Of a stretch of 64,000 nt of DNA, positions 46,531 to 57,974 are shown piece after piece (positions within the stretch are counted from its first letter, which is position 1; each line of letters starts with the position of its first letter). The stretch spans positions 1,984,001 through 2,048,000 of the forward strand of contig NZ_CP009631.1 of the NCBI RefSeq assembly GCF_000959445.1. The letters are read 5' to 3'. The notes beneath the pieces were generated by a model. That model ran no database searches and was not told the DNA's origin. It worked only from the letters and a program-made list of their open reading frames with translations. This DNA comes from Burkholderia vietnamiensis LMG 10929 (GTDB lineage Bacteria; Pseudomonadota; Gammaproteobacteria; Burkholderiales; Burkholderiaceae). The translations under genes and the position numbers were made by a program.

Positions 46531-49110
46531 TCAGACTGCGATCGCGCGCAGCAATTCGGTTTCGAGCTGGATCTGCAGGCGGTTGTCGGACAGGCCGGCA
46601 CCATCGAGCAGGAAGATGTCCTCGACGCGTTCGCCGAGCGTATTGATCCGCGCCGCATGGACGCCGACCCGATGCTCGGCCAGCACGCGCGCGATCGAAT
46701 AGAGAAGGCCCGGCCGGTCGTTCGCGGACACGGACAGGATGTAGTACTGGCCGCGCTCGTCGGCCCGCAGGTCGACGCGCGGCGTGATCGGAAAAGTGCG
46801 GGACAGTCGCGACAGGCGGCCCTTCGACGGCTCCGGCAGCGGCGCGGTTTCGGCGAGCCGCGTCGCGAGCTGCTGTTCGACGAGATTCGCGATGTCGCGG
46901 TAGCGCACGTCGCGCTCGGTCTGCGTGACGATGAAGTTGTCGAGCGCGTAGCCGTGCCGCGTCGTGCTGACGCGGGCATCGAGCACCGACAGCCCGTTGC
47001 GGTCGAAGTACGCGCAGATGCCCGCGAACAGGTCTGGGCGGTCCTTCACGTACACGAGCACCTGCAGCGCGTCGCCGATCGGCGACGGCCGCGCCCGCAC
47101 GATCGCGGTCTCGGCGTTCACGTGGCGGTACAGCACGCGCGTCTGCCACGCGATGTCGGCCGCGTCGTGACGCAGGAAGAAGCCGACGTCGAGCTGATCC
47201 CACAGCGCGCGATGCGCGTCGTCGGGCACGGTCTCGAGGCGCAGCAACGCGAGCGCCTGCTCCTGGCGCGACTTCAGTTCCGAATGCGCGTCGGGCTTCG
47301 CGCCGCCGAGCACCGCGAGCGTGATGCGGTACAGATCCTCGAGCAGCTTGCCCTTCCAGGTGTTCCACACCTTCGGGCTGGTGCCGCGGATATCGGCAAC
47401 GGTCAGCAGATAGAGCGCGGTCAGGTAGCGTTCGTTGCCGACGATCGCGGCGAAGCGCTTGATCACTTCCGGGTCGCTCGTGTCCTGCTTCTGCGCGACC
47501 TGGCTCATCGTCAGGTGATGCTGGACCAGCCATACGATCAGCGCCGCATCGTCGCCGCCGATGCCGTGTTCGCGGCAGAAGCGTCGCGCGTCGGCCATGC
47601 CGAGCGTCGAGTGATCGCCGCCGCGGCCCTTCGCGATGTCGTGGAACAGCGCCGCGACGTAGAGCACCCACGGGCGCTCGAAATTGCCGATCAGCTGGCT
47701 GCAGAACGGATATTCGTGCGCATGCTCGGCCACCGCGAAGCGGCGGATGTTGCGCAACACCATGAGGATGTGCTGGTCGACCGTGTACACGTGATATAGG
47801 TCGTGCTGCATCTGGCCGACGATGCGGCGAAAATTCAGCAGATAGCGGCCGAGCACGCTGGTCTGGTTCATCAGCCGGAACGCATGCGTGATGCCTTCGG
47901 GCTGCTGCAGGATCTGCATGAACGTGTGGCGGTTCTGCGCATCGCGCCGCCACGTGTCGTTCATGATTTCGCGCGAGTTGTACAGCGCGCGCAGCGTGCG
48001 GGCCGACAGACCCTTCACGCCGCGCGTCGTCTCGTACAGCAGGAACGCTTCGAGGATCGCGTCGGGATGGCGCTCGAACACGCCGTCGTCGACGATCTCG
48101 AGCATGCCTTGCTTCTCGACGAAACGATCGTGCGACAGCACGCGCGTGATGCCGCTCGTCGCGGGGAACAGCTGCGCCTCGATGTTCTGGATCAGGATCG
48201 TCGCGAGCTGCGTGACGGCCTTCGCCGCCCAGTAGTAGCGGCGCATCAGCTGCTCGCTCGCGCGCTTGGCCTGCGTCGGCCGATAGCCGAAGCTCTCGGC
48301 GGCCTGCGTCTGCAGGTCGAACACGAGCACGTCCTGACGGCGGCCGGCGATCACGTGCAGCCGCGCGCGCAGCGCCTTCAGGAACCCTTCGTTGCGGCGC
48401 AGCTCGCGCGCCTCGCGCTCGGTGATGAGGCCGCGCGTGTCGAGCTCGCGCCAGCTGCTGCCGAAGCCGGCCGCGCGCGCGATCCAGAGGATGGTCTGCA
48501 GGTCGCGCAGCCCGCCGGGGCTTTCCTTCACGTTCGGTTCGAGGCTGTACGGCGTGTCCTGGAACTTCGCGTGGCGCTGACGCATCTCGAGCACCTTCGC
48601 GGTGAAGAAGGCGCGCGCATCGAGCGCCTCTTCGTGATAGCGAACGGTGAAGCGCTCGAACAACGCGGTGCTGCCGAAGATGCGGCGCGCCTCGAGCAGC
48701 GAGGTCTGCACGGTGACGTCCTGCGACGCCTCTTCGATACATTGCGCGACCGTCCGTACGCTGCTGCCGATCTCGAGGCCGAGATCCCACGCCATCCCGA
48801 TGAAGCGCTCGATGCGCGCATCGAGCGCCGGATCGTGCGCATCGGGCAGCAGGACGAGGATGTCGACGTCGGAGTGGGGCGCGAGTTCGCCGCGCCCGTA
48901 GCCGCCGACGGCGACCAGCGCGAGCGTCGCGGGCAGCCCGCAGTCGTCCCATACGCGTTTCAGTGCGCTGTCGGTGAGTTTCGACAGCGCGTGCATCAGC
49001 GACGTGACGTTGGTCGCGCTGCGAAAGCGCTCGAGCAGGTCGGCCTTGGCGGCCTTGAATTCGGCGCGCCGCGACAGCGCTTCGGGCGAGGGGGCGGCGT
49101 GAGCGCTCAT
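46531..49110 (-). CDS. glnD: PII uridylyltransferase / uridylyl-removing enzyme
   Basis: 859 residues. Domains in order: nucleotidyltransferase with [20 protein letters not shown] (about 68-88), PII-UR helical linker, HD domain with [12 protein letters not shown], and two C-terminal ACT domains ([37 protein letters not shown]) that sense glutamine. It controls PII and so nitrogen assimilation. Located 51 bases after map on the same strand. Confidence 0.97.
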   Translation of the reverse strand: MSAHAAPSPEALSRRAEFKAAKADLLERFRSATNVTSLMHALSKLTDSALKRVWDDCGLPATLALVAVGGYGRGELAPHSDVDILVLLPDAHDPALDARIERFIGMAWDLGLEIGSSVRTVAQCIEEASQDVTVQTSLLEARRIFGSTALFERFTVRYHEEALDARAFFTAKVLEMRQRHAKFQDTPYSLEPNVKESPGGLRDLQTILWIARAAGFGSSWRELDTRGLITEREARELRRNEGFLKALRARLHVIAGRRQDVLVFDLQTQAAESFGYRPTQAKRASEQLMRRYYWAAKAVTQLATILIQNIEAQLFPATSGITRVLSHDRFVEKQGMLEIVDDGVFERHPDAILEAFLLYETTRGVKGLSARTLRALYNSREIMNDTWRRDAQNRHTFMQILQQPEGITHAFRLMNQTSVLGRYLLNFRRIVGQMQHDLYHVYTVDQHILMVLRNIRRFAVAEHAHEYPFCSQLIGNFERPWVLYVAALFHDIAKGRGGDHSTLGMADARRFCREHGIGGDDAALIVWLVQHHLTMSQVAQKQDTSDPEVIKRFAAIVGNERYLTALYLLTVADIRGTSPKVWNTWKGKLLEDLYRITLAVLGGAKPDAHSELKSRQEQALALLRLETVPDDAHRALWDQLDVGFFLRHDAADIAWQTRVLYRHVNAETAIVRARPSPIGDALQVLVYVKDRPDLFAGICAYFDRNGLSVLDARVSTTRHGYALDNFIVTQTERDVRYRDIANLVEQQLATRLAETAPLPEPSKGRLSRLSRTFPITPRVDLRADERGQYYILSVSANDRPGLLYSIARVLAEHRVGVHAARINTLGERVEDIFLLDGAGLSDNRLQIQLETELLRAIAV

Positions 49111-49161
49111 GGGCGGCCGTTCAGATGAGAAAGCTGGGTGGGGCGGGCGGCGCGGCGGCGC

Positions 49162-49977
49162 TCAGACCGCGGCGGCCGGTTGCGCGAACACGGGGCGCGC
49201 CGGCGTGCCGGCCGACACGGTCAGCACTTCGTAGCCGGTGTCGGTCACGAGCACCGTGTGCTCCCATTGCGCGGACAGGCTGCGATCGCGCGTCTTGACC
49301 GTCCACTGGTCGGGCATCGTGCGGATGTCGCGCTTGCCGGCGTTGATCATCGGCTCGATCGTGAAGATCATCCCGGCCTTCAGCTCGATGCCGGTGCCCG
49401 GCCGGCCGTAGTGGACGACCTGCGGATCTTCGTGGAACACCGTGCCGATGCCGTGGCCGCAGTATTCGCGCACGACGCTGTAGCCCTGCGCTTCCGCATG
49501 TTTCTGGATCGCGTGGCCGATGTCGCCGAGGTGCGCGCCGGGCTTGACCTGGTCGATGCCGAGCCACATGCACTCGTAGGTCGTCTGCACCAGGCGCTTC
49601 GCGAGGATCGAGCCCTCGCCGACGATGAACATCCGGCTGGTGTCGCCGAAGTAGCCGTTCTTGATCACGGTGATGTCGATGTTCAGCGCGTCGCCGTTCT
49701 TCAGCACCTTCTCGCCCGGAATGCCGTGGCAGATCACGTCGTTGACCGAAATGCAGGTGGCCTTCGGGTACGGCGGATAGCCGGGCGGCTGATAGTTGAG
49801 CGGCGCGGGAACCGTGCCCTGCTCGTTCAGCATGAATTCGTGACAGAGCCGATCGAGCTCGGCGGTCGTGACGCCCGCGACGACGTGCGGCGTGATGAAG
49901 TCGAGCACTTCGCTCGCGAGACGGCAGGCGACACGCATCTGCGCGATGTCGTGTTCGTTTTTGAGCGTAATAGCCAT
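49162..49977 (-). CDS. map: Methionine aminopeptidase, type I
   Basis: 271 residues. Metal-ligand regions: DITVIKNGYFGDTSRMF (two Asp), CGHGIGTVFHEDP (His), TIEPMIN (Glu) and WEHTVLVT (Glu). It removes N-terminal Met. First gene of a map-glnD-pseudouridine synthase unit, divergent from rpsB. A possible minus-strand extended -10 (GATAAT, plus 50010-50015) lies about 35 bases upstream. Confidence 0.97.
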   Translation of the reverse strand: MAITLKNEHDIAQMRVACRLASEVLDFITPHVVAGVTTAELDRLCHEFMLNEQGTVPAPLNYQPPGYPPYPKATCISVNDVICHGIPGEKVLKNGDALNIDITVIKNGYFGDTSRMFIVGEGSILAKRLVQTTYECMWLGIDQVKPGAHLGDIGHAIQKHAEAQGYSVVREYCGHGIGTVFHEDPQVVHYGRPGTGIELKAGMIFTIEPMINAGKRDIRTMPDQWTVKTRDRSLSAQWEHTVLVTDTGYEVLTVSAGTPARPVFAQPAAAV

Positions 49978-50348
49978 CGAGGTATGCCTGGAATGCGGTG
50001 AATTGACGGATTATCGCACCTTATGGCTGCGGTCGCAGCCCCTGCCGATCGGGCGCGTGCGGGTTTTCGCCGATTGTTCGGCCGGCAGCCGCACGGCAAG
50101 CGAAAGTGGTGCGCGACTTGAGAGGCGACAAATCGGCATGCTATACTCTTTGGCTAAGTCGACATCCAAATGTTGCCCGCTTTTTGGGGTGGCATCGAGA
50201 TGAAGGAACTTGCGGCACGCGCATTCGCACGTGCCGAATCGCAAGCCGGCGCAACCAGGGTGCCGGCCGCGCGGAATGGCGGTCCTTCGGGGCGCTCGCG
50301 CGGCGGTACGGCAGCCGGCTTAAGACCCAACCCTCGTGGAGAATTTAC
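49978..50348. other. Divergent map/rpsB regulatory region and rpsB leader
   Basis: 371 bases without a gene. It holds the candidate map promoter on minus (GATAAT, plus 50010-50015) and the rpsB promoter on plus (50118-50147), then a leader of about 195 bases. The leader contains a GC-rich nested hairpin at 50262-50319 (GCCGGC outer arms at 50262-50267 and 50314-50319; CCGCGCG/CGCGCGG inner arms). A short open frame from 50170 runs through the leader out of frame with rpsB and is probably fortuitous. Confidence 0.6.
50118..50147 (+). promoter_or_regulatory. Promoter of the rpsB-tsf operon
   Basis: TTGAGA at 50118-50123 and TATACT at 50142-50147, spacer 18, with TG one base before the -10 (TGCTATACT, extended -10). 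Strong candidate for a ribosomal-protein promoter; it leaves a leader of about 195 bases. Confidence 0.75.
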
Positions 50349-51089
50349 ATGGCAGTCACGATGCGCCAAATGCTGGAAGCAGGTGTCCACTTCGGTCACC
50401 AGACGCGCTTCTGGAACCCGAAGATGGCTCCGTTCATTTTCGGTCACCGCAACAAGATTCACATCATCAACCTCGAAAAGACGCTGCCGATGTTCACGGA
50501 CGCACAGAAGTACGTGCGCCAGCTGGCAGCGAACCGCGGCACGATCCTGTTCGTCGGCACGAAGCGCCAGTCGCGTGACACGATCGCCCAGGAAGCGCAA
50601 CGTGCGGGCATGCCGTACGTCAACGCGCGCTGGCTCGGCGGCATGATGACCAACTTCAAGACGCTGAAGGTGTCGATCAAGCGCCTGAAGGACATGGAAG
50701 CGGCCGTCGAAGCGGGTGAAACCGAAAAGATGAGCAAGAAGGAAGCGCTGCTGTTCGAACGCGAAATCGCCAAGCTGCAAAAGTCGATCGGCGGCGTGAA
50801 GGACATGGGCGGCATTCCGGACGCGATCTTCGTGATCGACGTTGGCTACCACAAGATTGCCGTCACCGAAGCGAACAAGCTGGGCGTGCCGGTCATCGCC
50901 GTGGTCGACACGAACCACTCGCCGGAAGGTGTGGACTACGTGATCCCGGGTAACGACGACTCGAGCAAGGCCGTTGCGCTGTACGCGCAAGGCGTGGCCG
51001 ACGCGATCCTCGAAGGCCGTGCGAACGCGGTCAACGAAGTGGTCCAGGCCGTGCGCGGCGACGACGAATACGTCGAGGAAAACGCGTAA
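50349..51089 (+). CDS. rpsB: 30S ribosomal protein uS2
   Basis: 246 residues. N-terminus [26 protein letters not shown] is diagnostic of S2, as are [11 protein letters not shown] and [11 protein letters not shown]. The start at 50349 follows GGAG and matches the family; the frame is open well upstream but only into the leader. A terminator lies between rpsB and tsf, so tsf expression may be partly attenuated, as in E. coli. Confidence 0.98.
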   Translation: MAVTMRQMLEAGVHFGHQTRFWNPKMAPFIFGHRNKIHIINLEKTLPMFTDAQKYVRQLAANRGTILFVGTKRQSRDTIAQEAQRAGMPYVNARWLGGMMTNFKTLKVSIKRLKDMEAAVEAGETEKMSKKEALLFEREIAKLQKSIGGVKDMGGIPDAIFVIDVGYHKIAVTEANKLGVPVIAVVDTNHSPEGVDYVIPGNDDSSKAVALYAQGVADAILEGRANAVNEVVQAVRGDDEYVEENA

Positions 51090-51107
51090 CTGGCCCCGAG
51101 CCGGCGC

Positions 51108-51140
51108 AAAAAGGGGGCTCTCAACAGGCCCCCTTTTTTT
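51108..51140 (+). terminator. Terminator/attenuator between rpsB and tsf
   Basis: GGGGGC (51113-51118) pairs with GCCCCC (51128-51133), extended by A5/T5 pairing; seven T follow from 51134. The 9-base loop is TCTCAACAG. It lies 19 bases after the rpsB stop. Confidence 0.85.
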
Positions 51141-51251
51141 AAGCTTGTGCGCCGGACCTGATCGCGCCGAAACGGCGCGGGTCCGGAAACGAAATTCGGC
51201 CGTTCGCGTCCAAGCGGGCGGTGTGGTGAATACAGACTCAAGGAGCGAATG

Positions 51252-52133
51252 ATGGCGGCAATTACCGCAAGCATGGTGGCAGAACTGCGCGCAAAGACCG
51301 ATGCACCGATGATGGAGTGCAAGAAGGCGCTGACGGAAGCCGACGGCGATCTGGCCAAGGCCGAAGAGCTGCTGCGCGTCAAGCTCGGCAACAAGGCGAG
51401 CAAGGCCGCATCGCGCGTGACGGCCGAAGGCGTCGTCGCATCGTTCGTCGGCGGCAATGCCGGCGCGCTGGTCGAGCTGAACTGCGAAACCGACTTCGTC
51501 GCGAAGAACGACGACTTCCTCGCATTCTCGAAGACGGTTGCAGAACTCGTCGCGACGCAAAACCCGGCCGACGTGGCTGCGCTGTCGGCGCTGCCGCTCG
51601 ACGGCTCGACGGTCGACGCAGTCCGTCTGGCGCTGATCGGCAAGATCGGCGAAAACGTCTCGATCCGCCGTTTCGTCCGCTTCGAAACCGCGAACAAGAT
51701 CGCCACGTACCTGCACGGCGCGCGCATCGGCGTGATCGTCGAGTACACGGGTGCTGAAGAGCAGGTCGGCAAGGACGTCGCGATGCACATCGCGGCAATG
51801 AAGCCGGTCGCCCTGTCGGCAGCCGACGTCCCGGCTGAACTGATCGACACGGAACGCCGCGTGGCCGAGCAGAAGGCTGCCGAATCGGGCAAGCCGGCCG
51901 AAATCGTCGCGAAGATGGTCGACGGCAGCGTCCAGAAGTACCTGAAGGAAGTGTCGCTGCTGAACCAGACGTTCGTGAAGAACGACAAGCAGACGATCGA
52001 GCAGATGCTGAAGGCGGCGGATGCGGCAGTGCAGAAGTTCGCGCTGTTCGTCGTCGGCGAAGGCATCGAGAAGCGTCAGGACGACTTCGCCGCCGAAGTG
52101 GCCGCGCAAGTCGCAGCAGCAAAGCAGCAGTAA
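51252..52133 (+). CDS. tsf: Elongation factor Ts
   Basis: 293 residues. The EF-Tu GDP-exchange factor. The signature [19 protein letters not shown] is at the N-terminus, and the TDFVAKND core motif is present. Of two adjacent ATGs (51249 and 51252) the second gives better spacing from AGGAG and the usual MAAITASMV terminus. Confidence 0.97.
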   Translation: MAAITASMVAELRAKTDAPMMECKKALTEADGDLAKAEELLRVKLGNKASKAASRVTAEGVVASFVGGNAGALVELNCETDFVAKNDDFLAFSKTVAELVATQNPADVAALSALPLDGSTVDAVRLALIGKIGENVSIRRFVRFETANKIATYLHGARIGVIVEYTGAEEQVGKDVAMHIAAMKPVALSAADVPAELIDTERRVAEQKAAESGKPAEIVAKMVDGSVQKYLKEVSLLNQTFVKNDKQTIEQMLKAADAAVQKFALFVVGEGIEKRQDDFAAEVAAQVAAAKQQ

Positions 52134-53003
<870 letters not shown>

Positions 53004-53105
53004 ACTCCCGCGGATGCGGGCAAGCGGCGTGGGCAGCCGGCCGAGGCGCGTGACGCGCCGGGCGCCGCCCGCGTTCTTTGAAGGTTGGAAGGTTCGGAGG
53101 TTGAA

Positions 53106-53666
53106 ATGAGTGTCGCTGATGTCAAGAAGGGCGTAGAGCAGAAAATGCAGCGCTCGATCGAAGCGTTCAAGAACGATCTGGCAAAGATCCGCACGGGCCG
53201 TGCGCACACCGGTCTGCTCGATCACGTGCAGGTCGATTACTACGGTTCGATGGTGCCGATCTCGCAGGTTGCGAACCTGACGCTCGTCGACGCACGCACG
53301 ATCGGCGTGCAGCCGTGGGAAAAGAACATGGTCGCGAAGGTCGAGAAGGCCATCCGCGAAGCCGATCTCGGCCTGAATCCCGCCACGTCCGGCGATCTGA
53401 TCCGCGTGCCGATGCCCGCGCTGACCGAAGAGCGCCGCCGCGAGCTGACCAAGGTGGTCAAGAGCGAAGGCGAGACGGCGAAGGTTGCGATCCGCAACCT
53501 GCGTCGCGACGCGAACGAAGCGCTCAAGAAGCTCGTGAAGGACAAGGAAATCTCGGAAGACGACGAGCGTCGTGCCAGCGACGACGTGCAGAAGCTGACG
53601 GACAAGCACGTTGCCGAGATCGACAAGCTCGTGCAGACCAAGGAAGCCGAGATCATGACGGTCTGA
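53106..53666 (+). CDS. frr: Ribosome recycling factor
   Basis: 186 residues, standard RRF length. The [19 protein letters not shown] and [15 protein letters not shown] motifs are diagnostic. It splits post-termination ribosomes with EF-G. GGAGG lies six bases before the ATG at 53106. Confidence 0.98.
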   Translation: MSVADVKKGVEQKMQRSIEAFKNDLAKIRTGRAHTGLLDHVQVDYYGSMVPISQVANLTLVDARTIGVQPWEKNMVAKVEKAIREADLGLNPATSGDLIRVPMPALTEERRRELTKVVKSEGETAKVAIRNLRRDANEALKKLVKDKEISEDDERRASDDVQKLTDKHVAEIDKLVQTKEAEIMTV

Positions 53667-53715
53667 CGACCGTCCTCGCGCGCCGCCTTCATTCCGCCTT
53701 ACTGTCTCAACGGCC

Positions 53716-54498
53716 ATGACCTATACCAGCTCTACCGTTCGCGTGCCTGACGTCGGCGCCGTGCCGCGTCATATCGCGATCATCATGGACGGCAACGGCC
53801 GTTGGGCAACCGAACGCCGCTTGCCGCGCGTCGCCGGGCACACCCGCGGCGTGGACGCCGTGCGGTCGGTGGTCGAAGGCTGTGCGCGCGCCGGCGTCCA
53901 ATATCTGACGCTGTTCGCGTTCAGTTCGGAGAACTGGCGGCGCCCGAACGACGAAGTGTCGTTCCTGATGCGGCTGTTCATCACCGCGCTCGAACGCGAA
54001 ATCGGCAAGCTGCATGCGAACGGCATCCGCCTGCGGGTGGTCGGCGATCTCGATCGCTTCGAGCCGCGCATCCGCGACCTGATCCGCCGCGCCGAAACCA
54101 AGACCGCGCGCAACACGCGCCTGACGCTGACGATCGCCGCGAACTACGGCGGCCGCTGGGACATCCTGCAGGCGACCAAGAAGCTCGTCGCCCAGGCCGT
54201 GCGCGAAGGCCGCGAGGTCGACGTGACCGAGGAAGCGTTCGCGCCGCACCTGGCGATGGCCTATGCGCCGGAGCCCGATCTCTTCATCCGCACCGGCGGC
54301 GAGCAGCGCGTCAGCAATTTCCTGCTGTGGCAGCTCGCGTACGCCGAGTTCTACTTCACCGACAAATACTGGCCGGACTTCGACGGCGCGGCGCTGGCCG
54401 ATGCGATCGCGTCGTATACCGAGCGCGAGCGCCGTTTCGGGCGCACCAGCGCCCAGCTCGAGCCGCAATCGCAAAACGCCGATTCCCTTTCATGCTGA
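53716..54498 (+). CDS. uppS: Undecaprenyl diphosphate synthase
   Basis: 260 residues of the cis-prenyltransferase family. The catalytic aspartate is in [10 protein letters not shown], with [14 protein letters not shown] and the C-terminal [20 protein letters not shown]. It makes the C55 lipid carrier for peptidoglycan and LPS. It overlaps cdsA by seven bases. Confidence 0.97.
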   Translation: MTYTSSTVRVPDVGAVPRHIAIIMDGNGRWATERRLPRVAGHTRGVDAVRSVVEGCARAGVQYLTLFAFSSENWRRPNDEVSFLMRLFITALEREIGKLHANGIRLRVVGDLDRFEPRIRDLIRRAETKTARNTRLTLTIAANYGGRWDILQATKKLVAQAVREGREVDVTEEAFAPHLAMAYAPEPDLFIRTGGEQRVSNFLLWQLAYAEFYFTDKYWPDFDGAALADAIASYTERERRFGRTSAQLEPQSQNADSLSC

Positions 54499-55313
54499 AG
54501 ACCCGTGTGATCACGGCGGTCGTGATGCTTGCAGTGCTGCTGCCGGTGACGCTGTTCGCGCCGCTGGCCGGCTTCGGCGCGCTGATCGGCGTCGTGCTCG
54601 TGTTCGCCGCGTGGGAATGGGCGCGGCTGCTGAAGCTCGGCGCGACCGGTGCCGTCGTCTATGCGCTCGCCGCCGCGCTCGCGCTCGCGGCGACCGTGCC
54701 GCTCGGCGTCGGCGCGGCTTCGTCCCGTCCTCTTTTCATGGCAGCCGGCGTGTTCTGGCTGCTGGTCGGCCCGTTCGCGCTGCGGCGCAAGCCGCTGCTC
54801 GCGGGCGCTGTGTGGCGGCCGTTCCTGCTCGCGGCCGGCTTCGTGGTGTTCGCGGCCTGCTGGCACGCGCTCGTCGCCGCACGTGCGCAGGGCGTGCCGT
54901 TCGTGCTGTCGCTGCTGCTGGTCGTCTGGCTCGCCGATATCGGCGCATACTTCGCAGGCAAGGCGTTCGGCAAGCGTAAGCTCGCAATCACGATCAGTCC
55001 CGGTAAAAGCTGGGAGGGCGCGATCGGCGGCTGGCTCGCCGTGATGGTCGTCGCGGGCGCCGCGATGGCCGCGCACTGGTTCGAGCCGACCCTGTTTTCC
55101 GCATTCGCCACGCATTACGGGATGCCCGGTGCGTGGGCCGCGCTGACGTTGCTCGTCGTCTACAGCGTGATCGGCGATCTGTTCGAGTCGCTGCTCAAGC
55201 GCCAGGCCGGCGTGAAAGACTCCAGCGGGCTGCTGCCCGGTCACGGCGGCGTGCTCGATCGCGTCGACGCGCTGCTGCCGGTGCTGCCGCTCGCAATGCT
55301 GCTGCTTGGTTAA
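54492..55313 (+). CDS. cdsA: Phosphatidate cytidylyltransferase
   Basis: 273 residues with about seven or eight membrane helices. The family signature is complete near the C-terminus: [20 protein letters not shown] then GVLDRVD. It makes CDP-diacylglycerol at the inner membrane. The ATG at 54492 lies inside the end of uppS (seven-base overlap). dxr starts 15 bases downstream. Confidence 0.96.
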   Translation: MLKTRVITAVVMLAVLLPVTLFAPLAGFGALIGVVLVFAAWEWARLLKLGATGAVVYALAAALALAATVPLGVGAASSRPLFMAAGVFWLLVGPFALRRKPLLAGAVWRPFLLAAGFVVFAACWHALVAARAQGVPFVLSLLLVVWLADIGAYFAGKAFGKRKLAITISPGKSWEGAIGGWLAVMVVAGAAMAAHWFEPTLFSAFATHYGMPGAWAALTLLVVYSVIGDLFESLLKRQAGVKDSSGLLPGHGGVLDRVDALLPVLPLAMLLLG

Positions 55314-55328
55314 TCCACTATCTCTGTT

Positions 55329-56525
55329 ATGCAAAAACGTCTGACACTGCTCGGTTCCACGGGCTCGATCGGAGACAGCACGCTCGACGTGGTCGCCCGC
55401 CATCCCGAGCGTTTTTCGGTGTACGTGCTGACCGCGCATCGCAACGGCGACAAGCTCGTCGAGCAATGCCTGCGCTTCGCGCCGGAAGTCGCGGTGGTCG
55501 GCGACGCGGCGACCGCCGCGCACGTCGAAGCAAAGCTGCGCGCCGCGGGCAGCAAGACCACGGTGCTGTATGGTCCGCAGGCGCTCGTCGACGTGTCGGC
55601 GAGCGACGGCTGCGACACGGTCGTCGCGGCGATCGTCGGCGCGGCCGGCCTCGCGCCGAGCCTCGCGGCCGCGCGCGCGGGCAAGCGCATCCTGCTCGCG
55701 AACAAGGAATCGCTGGTGATGTCGGGCGGGATCTTCATGGACGCGGTGCGCGACCATGGCGCGATCCTGCTGCCGGTCGACAGCGAGCACAACGCGATCT
55801 TCCAGTGCATGCCGCGCGACGAGAACGAGCACGGCGGCATCTCGAAGATCATCCTGACGGCGTCGGGCGGCCCGTTCCGCACGCGCGAGCCGGCCACGCT
55901 CGCCGACGTGACGCCGGACGAGGCGTGCAAGCATCCGAACTGGGTGATGGGCCGCAAGATCTCCGTCGATTCGGCGACGATGATGAACAAGGGCCTCGAG
56001 GTGATCGAGGCGCACTGGATCTTCGGTCTGCCGGGCGAGCGGATCGACGTGCTGATCCACCCGCAGAGCGTGATCCATTCGCTGGTGTCGTATCGCGACG
56101 GGTCGGTGCTCGCGCAGCTCGGCAACCCCGACATGCGTACGCCGATCGCGCACGCGCTCGCGTTCCCGGAGCGCGTCGACGCCGGCGTCGATCAGCTCGA
56201 CCTCGCGCAGATCGCGCAGCTGTCGTTCGAGAAGCCGGATTACGCACGCTTCCCGTGTCTCGCGCTCGCGCTGAAGGCGCTTGAAGAGGGCGGGATCGCG
56301 AGCGCCGCATTGAACGCGGCGAACGAAGTCGCGGTCGAAGCGTTTCTCGAGCGCCGGATCGGCTTCATGGCGATCGCGGCGACGGTCGACGCGGTGCTCA
56401 ACGCACTGCCGAACCGCAGCCCGAACGGGCTCGACGACGTCCTGGCGGCCGATGCCGACGCGCGTCGTCTTGCCGCCGGGTTCATTGCAAAAGCGCCTGC
56501 GCCTCGCGTGGAGCGTATCGTCTGA
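55329..56525 (+). CDS. dxr: 1-deoxy-D-xylulose 5-phosphate reductoisomerase
   Basis: 398 residues. NADPH loop [15 protein letters not shown] at the N-terminus, [11 protein letters not shown], metal/substrate site [10 protein letters not shown] and ASGGPFR. Second enzyme of the MEP isoprenoid pathway, supplying UppS upstream in the same cluster. rseP follows within about ten bases. Confidence 0.97.
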   Translation: MQKRLTLLGSTGSIGDSTLDVVARHPERFSVYVLTAHRNGDKLVEQCLRFAPEVAVVGDAATAAHVEAKLRAAGSKTTVLYGPQALVDVSASDGCDTVVAAIVGAAGLAPSLAAARAGKRILLANKESLVMSGGIFMDAVRDHGAILLPVDSEHNAIFQCMPRDENEHGGISKIILTASGGPFRTREPATLADVTPDEACKHPNWVMGRKISVDSATMMNKGLEVIEAHWIFGLPGERIDVLIHPQSVIHSLVSYRDGSVLAQLGNPDMRTPIAHALAFPERVDAGVDQLDLAQIAQLSFEKPDYARFPCLALALKALEEGGIASAALNAANEVAVEAFLERRIGFMAIAATVDAVLNALPNRSPNGLDDVLAADADARRLAAGFIAKAPAPRVERIV

Positions 56526-56536
56526 ATGAGGTGCTC

Positions 56537-57910
56537 ATGAACGTGCTGGTCGAACTGGTCGCGTTTGCGGTGGCGATCGGGGTGCTGGTCGTCGTGCATG
56601 AGTACGGACATTATCGCGTCGCGCGCTGGTGCGGCGTGAAGGTGCTGCGTTTCTCGATCGGCTTCGGCCAGCCCATCGCGCGCTGGGTGAGCCCGCGCAC
56701 GGGCACCGAGTGGACGCTCTCCGCGTTGCCGCTCGGCGGCTACGTGAAGATGCTCGACGAGCGCGAACCGGGCCCCGGCATCAATCCGGACGAGCTCGAC
56801 CAGGCGTTCAACCGCCAATCGGTGTTCAAGCGCATCGCGATCGTCGCCGCCGGGCCGATCGCGAACTTCCTGTTGGCAATCGTGCTGTTTTCGGCGGTAT
56901 TCGCCACCGGCGTGACCGAGCCGGCCGCGCTGGTCGCGCCGCCGGCCGCCGGCACGGTCGCGGCCCGCGCGGGCTTCGACGGCAGCGAGACCATCGTGTC
57001 GATCCGCGACGCCGACGGCGGCGCCGCCGTGCCGGTGCGCTCGTGGTCCGACTTGCGCTGGAAGCTGCTGTCCGCCGCATTCGACCATCGTGAGGTCGTG
57101 CTCGGCGCGCGCGACGGCGGCGCGGCGACGTTCGACTTCCGCGTCGATCTGCGCAATATCCCCGAGAGCGACATCGATGACGATTTCATGGCGCGCCTCG
57201 GCTTCGAGGCCGGCGGCGGCACGCTGTCGATCGCGTCGGTGCAGCCCGGCAGCGCGGCCGAGCGGGCGGGGCTGAAGGCCGGCGACAAGCTGCTGGCGCT
57301 CGACGGCCAGCCGATCGGCGGCGCGTCGCGCTTCATCGACGCGGTGAAGCATCACGCCGGCCGGGCGGTCGACCTGCAGGTCGAGCGCGGCGGTACGACG
57401 CAGACGGTAGCGATCGTGCCGCAGTTGCAGCGCGACGACGAGACGGGCCAGCAGGTCGGCCGCATCGGCGCGGCGCTGTCGATGCACACGCCGTCGGTCG
57501 ACGTGCGCTACGGGCCGCTCGACAGCGTTCGGCTCGGTGCGCACCGCACGTGGGACATCGCCGTCTATTCGCTGAAGATGTTCGGGCGGATGATCACGGG
57601 CAACGCATCGCTGAAGAATCTGTCCGGCCCGGTGACGATCGCCGACTATGCGGGCAAGAGCGCGCGGCTCGGTCCGTCGGCCTTCGTATCGTTCCTCGCC
57701 CTTGTCAGCATTAGCCTCGGGGTGCTGAACTTGCTGCCGATTCCCGTTTTGGACGGGGGGCATCTGTTATATTATCTGGTTGAAGCCGCGACCGGGAAAG
57801 CCGTCTCGGAGCGCTGGCAGCTGATTCTGCAAAGAGCCGGGCTGATCTGCATCGTCGCATTGTCGGCGATCGCATTGTTCAACGACCTGGCTCGGTTAAT
57901 CCATTTCTGA
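56537..57910 (+). CDS. rseP: RIP metalloprotease RseP (site-2 protease)
   Basis: 457 residues. Zinc motif HEYGH at 21-25 in the first membrane segment, at least one clear PDZ domain (about 205-290, SVQPGSAAERAGLKAGD), and the C-terminal LDGGHLLYYL third zinc ligand. It cleaves anti-sigma-E factor RseA within the membrane during envelope stress. ATG at 56537 preferred over a GTG two codons upstream, which overlaps the GAGGTG Shine-Dalgarno. Confidence 0.96.
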   Translation: MNVLVELVAFAVAIGVLVVVHEYGHYRVARWCGVKVLRFSIGFGQPIARWVSPRTGTEWTLSALPLGGYVKMLDEREPGPGINPDELDQAFNRQSVFKRIAIVAAGPIANFLLAIVLFSAVFATGVTEPAALVAPPAAGTVAARAGFDGSETIVSIRDADGGAAVPVRSWSDLRWKLLSAAFDHREVVLGARDGGAATFDFRVDLRNIPESDIDDDFMARLGFEAGGGTLSIASVQPGSAAERAGLKAGDKLLALDGQPIGGASRFIDAVKHHAGRAVDLQVERGGTTQTVAIVPQLQRDDETGQQVGRIGAALSMHTPSVDVRYGPLDSVRLGAHRTWDIAVYSLKMFGRMITGNASLKNLSGPVTIADYAGKSARLGPSAFVSFLALVSISLGVLNLLPIPVLDGGHLLYYLVEAATGKAVSERWQLILQRAGLICIVALSAIALFNDLARLIHF

Positions 57911-57974
57911 AGCGTCAGGCGGCGGCCGGTCGGTCGCCGCCTGATTTGATGCAGCTAAATATTGGGGATGCACG

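Noticed and set aside
50170..50646. Possible leader peptide or small gene in the rpsB leader
   Set aside because: It runs out of frame through the start of rpsB with no good Shine-Dalgarno and no recognisable sequence; it is better explained as leader RNA.
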